This document shows, in pieces, positions 55,425-64,000 of a stretch of 64,000 nucleotides of DNA. The notes beneath the pieces are model-generated. The model saw nothing but the letters and a program-made list of their open reading frames with translations. It searched no databases and had not been told where the DNA came from. Position 1 is the first letter of the stretch. Every line of letters begins with the position of its first letter. Where the stretch lies: contig MSED01000003.1 of NCBI GenBank assembly GCA_002099365.1, forward strand, positions 1,054,001-1,118,000. Reading direction: 5' to 3'. The translations under genes were made by a program, and so were the position numbers. Origin of the DNA: Phialophora verrucosa. Taxonomy: Eukaryota; Ascomycota; Eurotiomycetes; Chaetothyriales; Herpotrichiellaceae.

Positions 55425-56066
55425 CATGGTTGGATGACCGTACGAATTGACGGGATACCCGCACGATCGCCCTGCTAGATAGACAAAAGACCAATTCAAA
55501 TTCTTCAGTTACCAAACTCCTCAATTAACGGTGAGGTTCGTTACAAATGGCTTGGTTGTAGGGTTATAACGCGTGACCTGAGCAAGGTGATTTCGGTGGC
55601 TGAGAGTAATGTACTCACTCGTCTTTCTCCTGTGGGCTCGGAACATTGGACTCAGCGCTTACAGCAAATTGAGTAGGCGATTCGTCGACTCCAGCTGAGG
55701 CCGCGGCCCTTGTCGTGAGGGCGAACGACGTCAAAAGCTATGCATCTAGCGCCGGATATCATATTGCAACGCACTGGGTATTCAGCAAAGGCTCTTCAAA
55801 TATCAGCAGGTTTTGCCATCATCTCGTTACTGGGTTGTGAATGCTTCTGTCTGTCTAATGATGCGCTTGCTACGCAGAGCGAATAGTCCAGCAGCGGAAC
55901 TGTGCATCCGTTCCCTGATTGGTACAGCCTAATGGGCTCCCGTGTCTTGTACTGTCCGGAGCAGTTACTGTAGCCCCTTGGCAGGTACACCTTCAGAGGC
56001 TTCAAGCGCTGTGGTCCTTCCTCAATCTACCTTGCCAGGTGTAAGCCAGCCGACTCGAGCAATAGC
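55080..56066. other. convergent intergenic region with GCTG microsatellite
   Basis: About 1 kb with no credible gene; one tetranucleotide repeat, listed separately. Confidence 0.45.
55393..55424. repeat. (GCTG)8 microsatellite
   Basis: Eight perfect GCTG units in the 3' flank of the ATIC gene. Confidence 0.9.
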
Positions 56067-56587
56067 TTAGAATTTGGTGGGCTTGTCCTTGATGGGAACG
56101 TCTTTGCCGGTGGCAGATTTGTCTGGAGTGAGAAAAATATGTCAGCATCCTGTTTTGAGAAGTACAGGAACATTATTTGCGGAAGAAGGTACATACATTG
56201 GTTTCGAATAAAATCACTGATCTGCTCATCCTTGGCTTGTTCCACGGCAGATTCGTTGTCTTGAGGGCCTTGGCCGAGGAACTTCTCCTGGACGTAGTCG
56301 ATCCCTGTAAAGCCGTGATCTTGTGAGCATACCATAACAAAACATCCAGGAAGACAAATCTTCTCAAACGGGTCTGGGTCAAGCTTACCCTTGTCTAGGT
56401 AATCCTCATTCTTTTCACTCTCGCGTCCGCCACCGGCAGCAGAATTGAGCTTGTCACCGATGCCGCCCAAGAAACCACCACCACCGCTGCCAGAACCGGA
56501 GCTGCCCTGCTGTGCGGTACCTTGTTTGTTGGCTTCATCGTTGTTGCCACCGGAAAAGCTGTTGAAGGCGCCCTTGAGTTGATCCAT
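56067..56587 (-). CDS. small glycine-rich hydrophilic protein
   Basis: Three exons (56587-56389, 56304-56197, 56122-56067) give 120 residues. The first half is Gly/Ser/Asn-rich (GSSGSGSGGGGFLGGIGDKLNSAAGGG). The second half is charged: NEDYLDKGIDYVQEKFLGQG, then EQAKDEQISDFIRNQYKSAT and a final GKDVPIKDKPTKF. Two introns with good signals (GTAAGC...ACAG and GTATGT...CCAG) join these parts smoothly. The pattern of DxxDKGxDxVEKKF followed by Ixxxxx-Y(E/K)xATGKxVP is shared by small, abundant, stress- or growth-phase-related proteins of filamentous fungi. Its molecular role is unknown. It is probably soluble and largely disordered. Confidence 0.8.
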
Positions 56588-57174
56588 GGCTGTGAAGTGG
56601 GGATGAGATCGGGACTTTGTCTAATGGATGAACTACTGAGAGTAAGGGGGACAAACTTGGGTGCAGTTGATGGTCTGTGGTTAGAAGAGAAAGAAGAGTT
56701 TGGGACAGAAGGAAAGACACGAATATAACAGTATCACTTGGAAGTCACGTTTGACTCTCATGTGGGTCAGACAAGTGGCACGAGGGAGCTGAGCAGTCCG
56801 TGGCCAAGTGACAGTTAGGCCAATCTGTGCTGCCAAGTTGCTTGGTCCTGCGGGACAGAGAGCAAGGAGAGAACTGGAAACCTTGGTATGGCACCGGCAG
56901 CAAGGATCTCATGTTTGCAAGATGGGTAGCACACATGCGACCTGAGGCGCAGGAGGAGGGCAGAGAGGGGCAGCAGTAACGTCATGCAGCTTCGGACCGG
57001 ATGAACTTTGTTCGGTTGCTGCCCCACGAAACTAAGCCCCAAGCACGCCTAGCACGCCCCGGTTCAGCTGGCGACCGCTCCAAGCACAGCCTCGTCTTGA
57101 CGCTTAGACCTGCGACTACCTGGACTACTTTGATATCTGAGTGCACAGCAAGCTGAGTGCTGCAGGAAACACCA
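56588..57174. other. intergenic, promoter of small glycine-rich gene
   Basis: 587 bases between two minus-strand genes; no credible gene or repeat. Confidence 0.4.
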
Positions 57175-60100
57175 TTAGCGCACTTCGACGTCTTCCTGGC
57201 TAGCCTCGCTGGTTCTTCTTTCAGCCTCCGCGGTCTCTTCCTGGTCGATCTCCTTCTCCCAGTCATCCACAACGTCTTGGTTTTGGGCCTTTTTCCGGAG
57301 TTTCTCCTCATTCTCCTGCTTCTTCCTCCTCGCTTCTGCCAGGCGACTTCCCAGCACAGTATAAACCGGCCGCTGTCCGACAGGCTTGACTTGAGGTGCT
57401 ACCATGGGAACCGCTCTCTTGGCCGCAACCTGAGACCAGCCACTTGTGTTTGCCGAAGCCTTTTGCCCTTGTTGCTCAACAATCTTGGGCTCGAGATCGG
57501 AGGTGTCAAATTGACACAGAACAACTGAGTTGCCCATATCATTTTTCGTTACCTCGCCGGCAATAGTAGGCTGGAGACTCGTGAGGAGAGTGACCAACTG
57601 GTCAGGACTGACAGAAGACATGGTGGGGAGAAGCGCTACTCCCTGATCCTTGGACAGGAAAATGATGTCGAACTCCGTTGTTGGAGCTGATTTCTTGATG
57701 AGAGCCCGCAGTTCGTCTTCTGTCAAGGCAAATCTCGGCTTGGTCAGTAAAAGCCCATTATATTCGTGTTTGACCTCGTCCGCTTTTCGTTCCGGCTCGG
57801 AGGTGGTGGGAGCAGAGACGTTCAACTGCGCACGCTTGATCCTCGCGGCTTGAGCCAGAGTCTTCATCGGAGCACTGACAAACTTGGGCGTCTTGAACAA
57901 CAACACGTGGCGGTGTGGCTCCGGGTCCAGACTTTCTCCATCAAGTCCGAAGTCTTCAGCCAGACTGTGAAGAAATGCTCTCTGACGGCTCTTCATCGGC
58001 TTGAAGTGATATCTCTTTTCATTTTCGTCTGCTGCAAACACTCTCAGAATTTCTTCTTGTTTGTGTGCCCATGCAATATCTTCCCGGTACAAGTTGAGGG
58101 TAGTGGTCGAATATGGGACATGGTCGTCGGTGTGGTCGTCAGGAATATGGAGAGCCTCAGCAAGAGAGCGATTTCTGATCAGCCGCGCGCACTCATCGTC
58201 GCATTTTAAGGACGTCTGCCGTCCTGTAGGCGCAGGTACATTTGCCCGAGCATTGCATCTGACCTCTTCTTTCTTTCGCTGACAATCACATGTGATCATG
58301 ACTTTGAATGGGCATGGTCTGTCTTCCTTACACGCCGACGGAGCATGACAAGGTCGCTCGCAAGGATGCCCGCAAGTCTTCTTTGCCTTGCCACATGCCT
58401 GCTGGCAATGTTCCTGTGCGTCTTCACACTCACCCGGCCTGTGGCATGTCTTGCGGCAGTAATGTGAGCCACACTTGAGCGCCTTACCGCAGACCAGCCC
58501 GCACAACACATCTGCCCTCCAACAGGCTTGGTTCTTCAGAGTCTTCTTGCCGCAAAGGCAATCTTTCTCGGTAAGAAAAGGGCATTTTGGACATCCTTCT
58601 TCTTCGGCATGGCAATTGTGCGCGACTGGAGGGTGACCACAGCTTTTGGCCCGGTTACATGGAAAATTGCACGGCGGAGATTGAGTACCGCATGGCAGCG
58701 GTGCCTGGAGGACGGTCCTGCCACAACTGCACGATATGTCGTCAAAAATTGCTTCCTTGCAGCTGCCGCATGGGCCCCGATGGCATAGATCCTGGCAGAC
58801 ATGATTTCCGCACTTGAGCGGACGGCCGCATGGACGAGTACAGATGTGCTCTGCCTCGAAGTTTTCTTCCAGCACCCGCGTGACGCTACCAAGGGCTTTG
58901 AGCTTTCTCTTGGTAGCTTGACGCTCAGAGGCCTTTCGTTCTCCTGTACAACATCGCTCACCACACTCATGTCGCCCGCAATTTAGTGCAGCCTTGCACA
59001 GACGCGAGCACTGAGGTGATTCCTGCGTGGCCTGGTAGCAGATGACGTCAAAAGAGTTGCGGCCGCACCGGCACGGTTTCGAGATCTCAAGGTCGCAGGG
59101 GCTGCATTCCCCAGTGTGACAGGTTTGCGCACAGGTGTGGCCGCAAGACATTGTCTTTCCACACGGTTTCCGACAGCTTGGGATCGGGTCGGTACATGCT
59201 TTCCGGGGCTCATTTTTAAGCTCGAATAGAGGAGTTTTCCCGCAAGGGCAATGAGTGACTACATCGACGGATTTGGGACAGTGCGGCGTAGTTGCACCCT
59301 GAGGATGACATGGCTTTTCGCAGCGATGTATCCCGCAGTCCATCTGCCTGTCACAGAGTTGACCACAATCGAAAAGACCGACCCAGTCTGCACTTGCCTT
59401 CTCCTCTTCTTTGTCATTGCATTGGATCTCTTTTTCGACCTTGCCACAGTAACATCGAGCATCGATCTGGGCAGTACAAGCACCGCAGAGGCCTTCATGG
59501 CAAGGCCTCGAGCAGGAATGCTCTCCACACGGCATTATGTCACCGCAGACAGCGCCACAGCTCCAGCCGGCGTCGTAGTTCGTATCCAGACATCGCCTTG
59601 TTGTTTCTTCTTTACCGCAAAAACAGCTCTGCTTAGGACCCATTGCAGAGCATGGTGGACATGGCCCGGCGTGGCATAATAGGTCGCATGGATGTGGACA
59701 TGTCTTGGGGAACTTTCTCTCTCGACCGCAGGTCTGGCCACAAGAGTGCGGTGGCAGTCCTGTGACCGCCTTCGGATCTATTTCCTTTTCACACCAGCAA
59801 GTATATGCTGACGGGTATGTATCCTTGGGTAGATTGCAACCCGGACATCTCCATCGCCTTCCGACCGGAACTTCCTCATCATCTTGACCAGCAGGCCGTT
59901 GGACGGCCGAGCCTTCGTTTTTCGACCATCTCTTGATGCAGCCGATGTGGAACACCGTCCAGCAGGTCCGACATGACCACACCTTCGAGGTCCGCCCAAC
60001 TTCATTTGTGCAAATGGCACATTCGTAGACGTTGTGTGATATATCTTCGTGGATCCTAGTGGCGATGTCAGGAGCCGTCGAGCGTGCCAGCGAGCCCCTA

Positions 60101-60432
60101 CGACCTTGTGGCTGTGTCTGAGCTCGCGGTTGAGGGGCCGTCTTCTTGTTGTGACGAGGAGGTTGTGGTCTTGCATTCGTGGGCTGAGGCTGGGACTGAG
60201 AATTCGACGGCGATACGGGGGCAATGGACGCTGGAACGAAAGGTGGTGCGTCTGGGTGAAGCCGTGTGAGACGTCCACCAAAGGCTCTTGCTCCGACACT
60301 TCTCACTGGTCCTGAGTTGTCTGTCTGGGACGATGGAGGTCTTCTGGGGCCGTTTGGCCGCTTGTGTCTTTTTCCTCTATTGCTGTTGCTGATGCTCGGC
60401 GCAGGTGCTGGCTGGACTGCTGCGCCCTCCAT
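57175..60432 (-). CDS. FAP1: NF-X1-type zinc finger protein (FAP1 homologue)
   Basis: A single exon encodes 1085 residues. After a basic, Pro/Gln-rich N terminus (about 130 residues) there is a RING-like finger starting ECAICTNEVG (Cys138) and ending WRCPGCN. A long array of NF-X1 fingers follows to about residue 770, with repeated blocks such as HSCGQTCGR, CPHPCDLLCHAGPCPPC, CGHTCAQTCHTGECSPC and CGNHVCQDLCHRGPCGSC. An R3H-like segment (about 807-855, FKPMKSRQRAFLHSLAEDFGLD) and a C-terminal helical region ending in acidic SQEDVEVR complete it. Yeast FAP1 binds FKBP12, and human NFX1 acts as a transcriptional repressor and RNA-linked regulator; ubiquitin-ligase activity is suggested by the RING. 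No intron despite the length. The domain order is complete. Confidence 0.94.
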   Translation of the reverse strand: MEGAAVQPAPAPSISNSNRGKRHKRPNGPRRPPSSQTDNSGPVRSVGARAFGGRLTRLHPDAPPFVPASIAPVSPSNSQSQPQPTNARPQPPRHNKKTAPQPRAQTQPQGRRGSLARSTAPDIATRIHEDISHNVYECAICTNEVGRTSKVWSCRTCWTVFHIGCIKRWSKNEGSAVQRPAGQDDEEVPVGRRWRCPGCNLPKDTYPSAYTCWCEKEIDPKAVTGLPPHSCGQTCGRERKFPKTCPHPCDLLCHAGPCPPCSAMGPKQSCFCGKEETTRRCLDTNYDAGWSCGAVCGDIMPCGEHSCSRPCHEGLCGACTAQIDARCYCGKVEKEIQCNDKEEEKASADWVGLFDCGQLCDRQMDCGIHRCEKPCHPQGATTPHCPKSVDVVTHCPCGKTPLFELKNEPRKACTDPIPSCRKPCGKTMSCGHTCAQTCHTGECSPCDLEISKPCRCGRNSFDVICYQATQESPQCSRLCKAALNCGRHECGERCCTGERKASERQATKRKLKALGSVTRVLEENFEAEHICTRPCGRPLKCGNHVCQDLCHRGPCGSCKEAIFDDISCSCGRTVLQAPLPCGTQSPPCNFPCNRAKSCGHPPVAHNCHAEEEGCPKCPFLTEKDCLCGKKTLKNQACWRADVLCGLVCGKALKCGSHYCRKTCHRPGECEDAQEHCQQACGKAKKTCGHPCERPCHAPSACKEDRPCPFKVMITCDCQRKKEEVRCNARANVPAPTGRQTSLKCDDECARLIRNRSLAEALHIPDDHTDDHVPYSTTTLNLYREDIAWAHKQEEILRVFAADENEKRYHFKPMKSRQRAFLHSLAEDFGLDGESLDPEPHRHVLLFKTPKFVSAPMKTLAQAARIKRAQLNVSAPTTSEPERKADEVKHEYNGLLLTKPRFALTEDELRALIKKSAPTTEFDIIFLSKDQGVALLPTMSSVSPDQLVTLLTSLQPTIAGEVTKNDMGNSVVLCQFDTSDLEPKIVEQQGQKASANTSGWSQVAAKRAVPMVAPQVKPVGQRPVYTVLGSRLAEARRKKQENEEKLRKKAQNQDVVDDWEKEIDQEETAEAERRTSEASQEDVEVR

Positions 60433-60995
60433 ATTGGAGGCTTCCGGAGATGGAGTGAGGGTGTGCGAGGTGGATTTCAGGATTAGATTAAGCTCGATAT
60501 CTAGGATGGACTCAAGGAGCCTGGATGAGACGTAGAAATATGTGCAGAACTACCAGTTCACTTGTAGTGAGATTGTCCTGAACCTGCAGGCAGTGGCGGC
60601 ATCTTTTACGAGCACTTTCTGGAGAAACCTTTTTGACTCCAAATTCGGAAAGCGGAACTGCACGTCATCGGCACCAACACAAGCCACACCCCTGCTGGCG
60701 ACTGACGACGAGCCCAGGCCTCCAGTTGACTCACCACCAGCAAGGCTAACCAATCACATTGTGCTGCGCTCGACGCCTAGATCTTTGCAGCGCGACGGAG
60801 CAACAGATATGGTAGCATCTACGGCGCGAATGCGAATTTGATGACTCCGACTTGCCTAGGTGGAATGCTCGGTCAGACTTGGAATCGGTCCCATTGCTCG
60901 CCGTCGGTAACCGCACTATGATCAAGTGCTCGCAGTGCCCGCTTCGACGCCGTACACCTGCGATGCTCATATGCATACAATCCAATCTTGTTCAC
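60433..60995. other. intergenic, promoter of FAP1
   Basis: 563 bases between the FAP1 start and the proteasome gene stop, both on the minus strand. No gene seen. Confidence 0.4.
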
Positions 60996-61888
60996 TCAGT
61001 TGACCTGCGTCCCATAGCCTCTGATCTGATCGGCGAATGCCCAACTCTGATTCTCCAGCTTCTCATCCTCGCTAAGCTTGACCCCGTCCTTGGTAATGAT
61101 TGCGATGCTGTACCTGTCCAAACTCCTTGCATCTCGATAGAAGAGCACTTTCATGGATTCCTTGATCGCGTCAACGGCCTGTTCCTGCGTCACGTCTTGG
61201 ACACTCTCCTCGTCTTTGGGCATCAGCTTGCGCAGCAGGGGCTGTGCCAAATGCGCGCCGAAGCCTGTGGCCAGAGTAGGAGCGGAAAACGTAGTTCCCA
61301 GGAGGTCTACGCTGGCCAGGAACGGCTTCTCTTCTTCGTCCAGACCCGCCACTAGCAGCATGTTCCAGAGAGGGTCAAACTCGCTTCTCCTCTTGTACAT
61401 GACTTTCGACAAGTAGGTATGCAGGTTGCGTGCATTCAGAGAATGGCCGGAGGAAGAGAGGTAGTTTTCTCGGATATCTAGCGATTGTAGCAGTCGGTCA
61501 AGATATTGCATGTCTGACACATCACCGCCAAAGCCGACGACTGTGTTGGGAGGGAACGTTCGCAGACGCTTGACATCCGTAAATCGTTGCAGAGAGCCGT
61601 ACGATGCTGAAGAGACTAGGTTAGCGTGCTAGAAAGAGCGGAAGGAGTATGCTTGACCGCATACCTAAGTTGTCCGCTGCGATAACCACGCCGCCGTTGA
61701 ATTTGACTCCTAATACTGATGTTCCCGTCACCGCAGGGGATTGAGTATGGGTCTGAGGCATCGAAGTCTGAAGATATGAAGAATCGTATGGGCCATACGC
61801 ATCATCCCGGGGCTACACAGGTTAGCTTGATGGCGGGTGGTACATTCGAGGTGCTTACACGGCCCCAGGCTTGAGGATAATGGTTCAT
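60996..61888 (-). CDS. PRE4: proteasome subunit beta type-4 (yeast PRE4 / human PSMB4)
   Basis: Three exons (61888-61859, 61812-61665, 61606-60996) give 262 residues, the normal size of the beta-7/PSMB4 subunit of the 20S core. After a short propeptide-like N terminus (MNHYPQAWGRPRDDAYGPYD) comes TGTSVLGVKFNGGVVIAADN. FGGDVSDMQYLDRLLQ, then LLVAGLDEEEKPFLASVDLLG and TLATGFGAHLAQPLLRK follow. Near the C terminus are KVLFYRDARSLDRYSIAIIT and the extended tail. This subunit lacks protease activity, which fits the absence of the catalytic set, and its C-terminal tail clamps the two beta rings. The first exon is 30 nt, and the splice gives the conserved WGRPRDDAYG. Essential gene; identification firm. 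Confidence 0.94.
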
Positions 61889-62829
61889 GGCAGCAGAAGT
61901 ATTGAAAGGACCAGCAAGGAGCAAGAAGTGTTGCAAGAGCAGGAGCAGGGTGAGATGGAATAGGTGTGAGCGCCTGGTTGTCGATTGGGAGCCGCGTCAA
62001 AGGTGCAGCAGCCTTGCGTCGTGTCGATGTTCGGCTGAATTGCCTCTTACAATAATTGCTTGTCAGTCGTTGTACTCCCCAGTACCGAGTAAAGCTGAGG
62101 CCAATGGTTACCTACTTGGTGCCTAGAGACAGTAATACTCTGTTTGCACTGGGACCCCCTGCTCACAAAATGGTAACCCTCCATTCTACGTCTAACAAAC
62201 CGTCTCCTGCAGATAGAAGCCATTTCTGAATCAGCAATCTTCGCTGCCAATGTCCGCAAGACCGCAGCCGACCAAGGAGACTCAGTCGGAGGTAGGCTGT
62301 TCGAAGCGCTGGTCACTTCTCGATACATGCCCGGTCTTACGTGGGAAATTGACTTTCGGCCCTCGATTTGCTAACGACTGTGACCACTCATGGGTATCAT
62401 ATAGAAGCAAAGGCGACGAAGGATTGATCCACTAGAACGTGGGGCGAAGCAGTCAAAAAAGCCTTCGGTTCAAGCGAAGCTGAAAGAGAGCTGCGGACAA
62501 TCGTCATTCTGACTGTCTCGCTAGAGAGAGGCGGGGGAGGGAGAGAGATAGAGAGATGCATATGCTTTTGACCCCGACAAGGGTACATATCGCAACACAT
62601 CTTCCCATGTACAGTACATGACCCATGTCCGTCAAGTCATTTTCTTTTTCCCAACCCCGGTCCTGGACTCGCACGGGGTTGGCAGACCATGCAACCGACC
62701 CATGAATAAGACGACAAGATCGAATCGAATCGAATCAACCAGTCTCAGGAATTCCCATCTCAGGGTCACCAGCTCGGCTCCCCAAGCCTTCAATCCCACC
62801 TTTGTCCTCTTGGCGCAAAGGCCTCAACG
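61889..62829. promoter_or_regulatory. promoter region of the proteasome gene, no gene
   Basis: 941 bases upstream of the proteasome subunit. I looked for the proteasome control element GGTGGCAAA on both strands and did not see a perfect copy. A GA-rich run lies near 62520-62556. Confidence 0.4.
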
Positions 62830-63420
62830 TTACGCATCGATTACCACGGGATCCTCCCCTTCGATGCTTCGCTTCTTATCCAGGCCCCCCTCCTGCCGCA
62901 CGAACTCCTCCAACGCCTCCACAACGACCATATGATCCTCCTCCTGCTTCAACCCACTCACGACCACGACACCAACAATCCCTTCCACGCCCCTCACCCG
63001 CACGGGCACACCACCGCCATGGATCGCGTACGACCCGGCCTCTGGCCCCGTGCCGAGGGCATATTTCCGCGCAAACTCCCCCTCGTCGCCCTTGAACTTA
63101 TTGTGCATGAACCACGTGCTCACGCCCCATCGGTGCACGGTCTTGCGCTTCCGCGCCACCCAGATGTCGTTGTCCGGCTGGATTCCAGGGCGGCTGGTGG
63201 CGTGGAAGAGCAGGTTCTGCGAGTTGGCGTGCGAGATGCTCACGACGGCCGGGTTGGGGGAGAGGGCGCGCAGGCGCTGCCGGATGGCGAGGCCAAGGGA
63301 GAAGGCGTCGTCGGCGGTGAAGTGCGAGAGGACCAGAGAGTCCTCGAGCTGGGTGATGGAAGGGAGCTGGAAGGAAGTGTAAGTGTAAGTGAAATTGACA
63401 TTGTGTAGAACCCTAGGCAT
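62830..63420 (-). CDS. UPF0303 / HbpS-GlcG-like (DUF336) protein
   Basis: A single exon encodes 196 residues. It shows DAFSLGLAIRQRL, then VVSISHANSQNLLFHA with RPGIQPDNDIWVARKRKTV. Next are the characteristic RWGVSTWFMHNKFKGDEGEFARKY and HGGGVPVRVRGVEGIVGVVVVSGLKQEEDH, and a C-terminal helix. This order fits the UPF0303 branch of the GlcG/HbpS fold (DUF336), small oligomeric proteins of which some bind heme or cofactors; the fungal members have no proven role. The start is the ATG at 63420; upstream in-frame sequence is not conserved. The gene has no intron and very GC-rich third positions. Confidence 0.85.
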   Translation of the reverse strand: MPRVLHNVNFTYTYTSFQLPSITQLEDSLVLSHFTADDAFSLGLAIRQRLRALSPNPAVVSISHANSQNLLFHATSRPGIQPDNDIWVARKRKTVHRWGVSTWFMHNKFKGDEGEFARKYALGTGPEAGSYAIHGGGVPVRVRGVEGIVGVVVVSGLKQEEDHMVVVEALEEFVRQEGGLDKKRSIEGEDPVVIDA

Positions 63421-64000
63421 TTTGTTCCCAGGACGAGTAAGGAACGAGAACGGGGACGGGGACAAGTATAGTGTGGTGTGGGAGGTGGGTGAGAGAGTCT
63501 GTCTATGTTGGCCAGTACAATGTTCATGCATGCAGAGCAGCAACCCCGGCGCGGAGTTCGATGGATAGTCTAGTTACTCCGTACAGTGGCCTGAATGATA
63601 CATGCAGGGAAAGGATAGGAATGGGGAACGGCTAAGCCTACATCGCGGGGCGCCTCGCGCAAGGGGCGGGCGGACATTTCGTGAGGCGATCAACGTAGCT
63701 GTAAGTATCGTGTTATGGTATAACAATCCAGTATGCTTTCGTTTGAGGACAATGAGATCGAGACTCGATGAGGCTCTCAGGGTTCTTGAAGGCTCTTCAA
63801 AAGTTGAGGGGACGGAATGGTTGGACATTTCTCCCCGCACTCAGCCTTGCTCGGACACGCCGCTTTTATAGACGCCCATCTCCCGGCTCAACCTTGCACG
63901 CACGATCTAACACTCCGACGGTATCTTCAGAATGCCATATCGAAGCTATTCCCTCTAACAATGGATCTATAGCCTGACATGTTGGTCCTGTATGGCGCCT
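63421..64000. other. flanking sequence, no gene recognised
   Basis: 580 bases upstream of the UPF0303 gene up to the window end. Short frames only; this is presumably its promoter. Confidence 0.4.

Overview
The window is nuclear DNA from a filamentous ascomycete (Pezizomycotina). The genes carry many short introns (about 49-70 nt, GT-AG with clear donors). They include Zn2Cys6 regulators, DAL5-, DHA1- and PHO84-type transporters, a fungal-specific cysteine-rich membrane protein, and housekeeping genes with fungal architecture (PAM17, FAP1/NF-X1, the ADE16/17 type of ATIC, proteasome beta-4). The wealth of transporters and small oxidoreductases would suit a black-yeast-like lineage (Chaetothyriales), but that placement is inference. 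Gene models below were assembled by hand from reading frames, splice signals and family conservation, with codon phase checked at every junction.

Layout. 1-4.6 kb: a degraded stretch holding one intact ubiquitin C-terminal hydrolase, the 3' part of a Nudix NADH-pyrophosphatase gene directly behind it, and an ankyrin-repeat remnant. 4.6-19.4 kb: seven consecutive metabolic genes, namely aldehyde dehydrogenase, Baeyer-Villiger-type flavin monooxygenase, zinc alcohol dehydrogenase, ACSF3-like acyl-CoA synthetase, a DAL5-type carboxylate importer, a DHA1-type transporter and a short-chain dehydrogenase. 20-26.5 kb: a DUF6314-like protein, a single-pass cysteine-rich membrane protein, a second DHA1 transporter and an AIG1/FAR-17a hydrolase. 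27-40.5 kb: a Zn2Cys6 regulator, PAM17, an unknown protein, a four-span membrane protein and a DUF7730/F-box-like protein. 41.8-52.2 kb: alpha/beta hydrolase, Zn2Cys6 regulator, CocE/NonD hydrolase and PHO84-type transporter. 53-63.4 kb: ATIC, a small glycine-rich protein, FAP1, proteasome beta-4 and a UPF0303 protein.

The most interesting block is 4.6-19.4 kb. Its enzymes match an alcohol -> ketone -> ester/lactone -> aldehyde -> acid -> acyl-CoA route with uptake and efflux genes, and it has no polyketide, peptide or terpene synthase, so it looks like a catabolic cluster. The two-way promoter of the monooxygenase/alcohol dehydrogenase pair and the promoter of the DAL5-type importer share a 13-base sequence containing a perfect CTCGG-G-CCGAG inverted repeat. 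This is a candidate binding site for a common regulator, which is not itself encoded inside the block. A second, smaller hydrolase/regulator/transporter group lies at 41.8-52.2 kb. No transposon, rRNA, tRNA or CRISPR was recognised.
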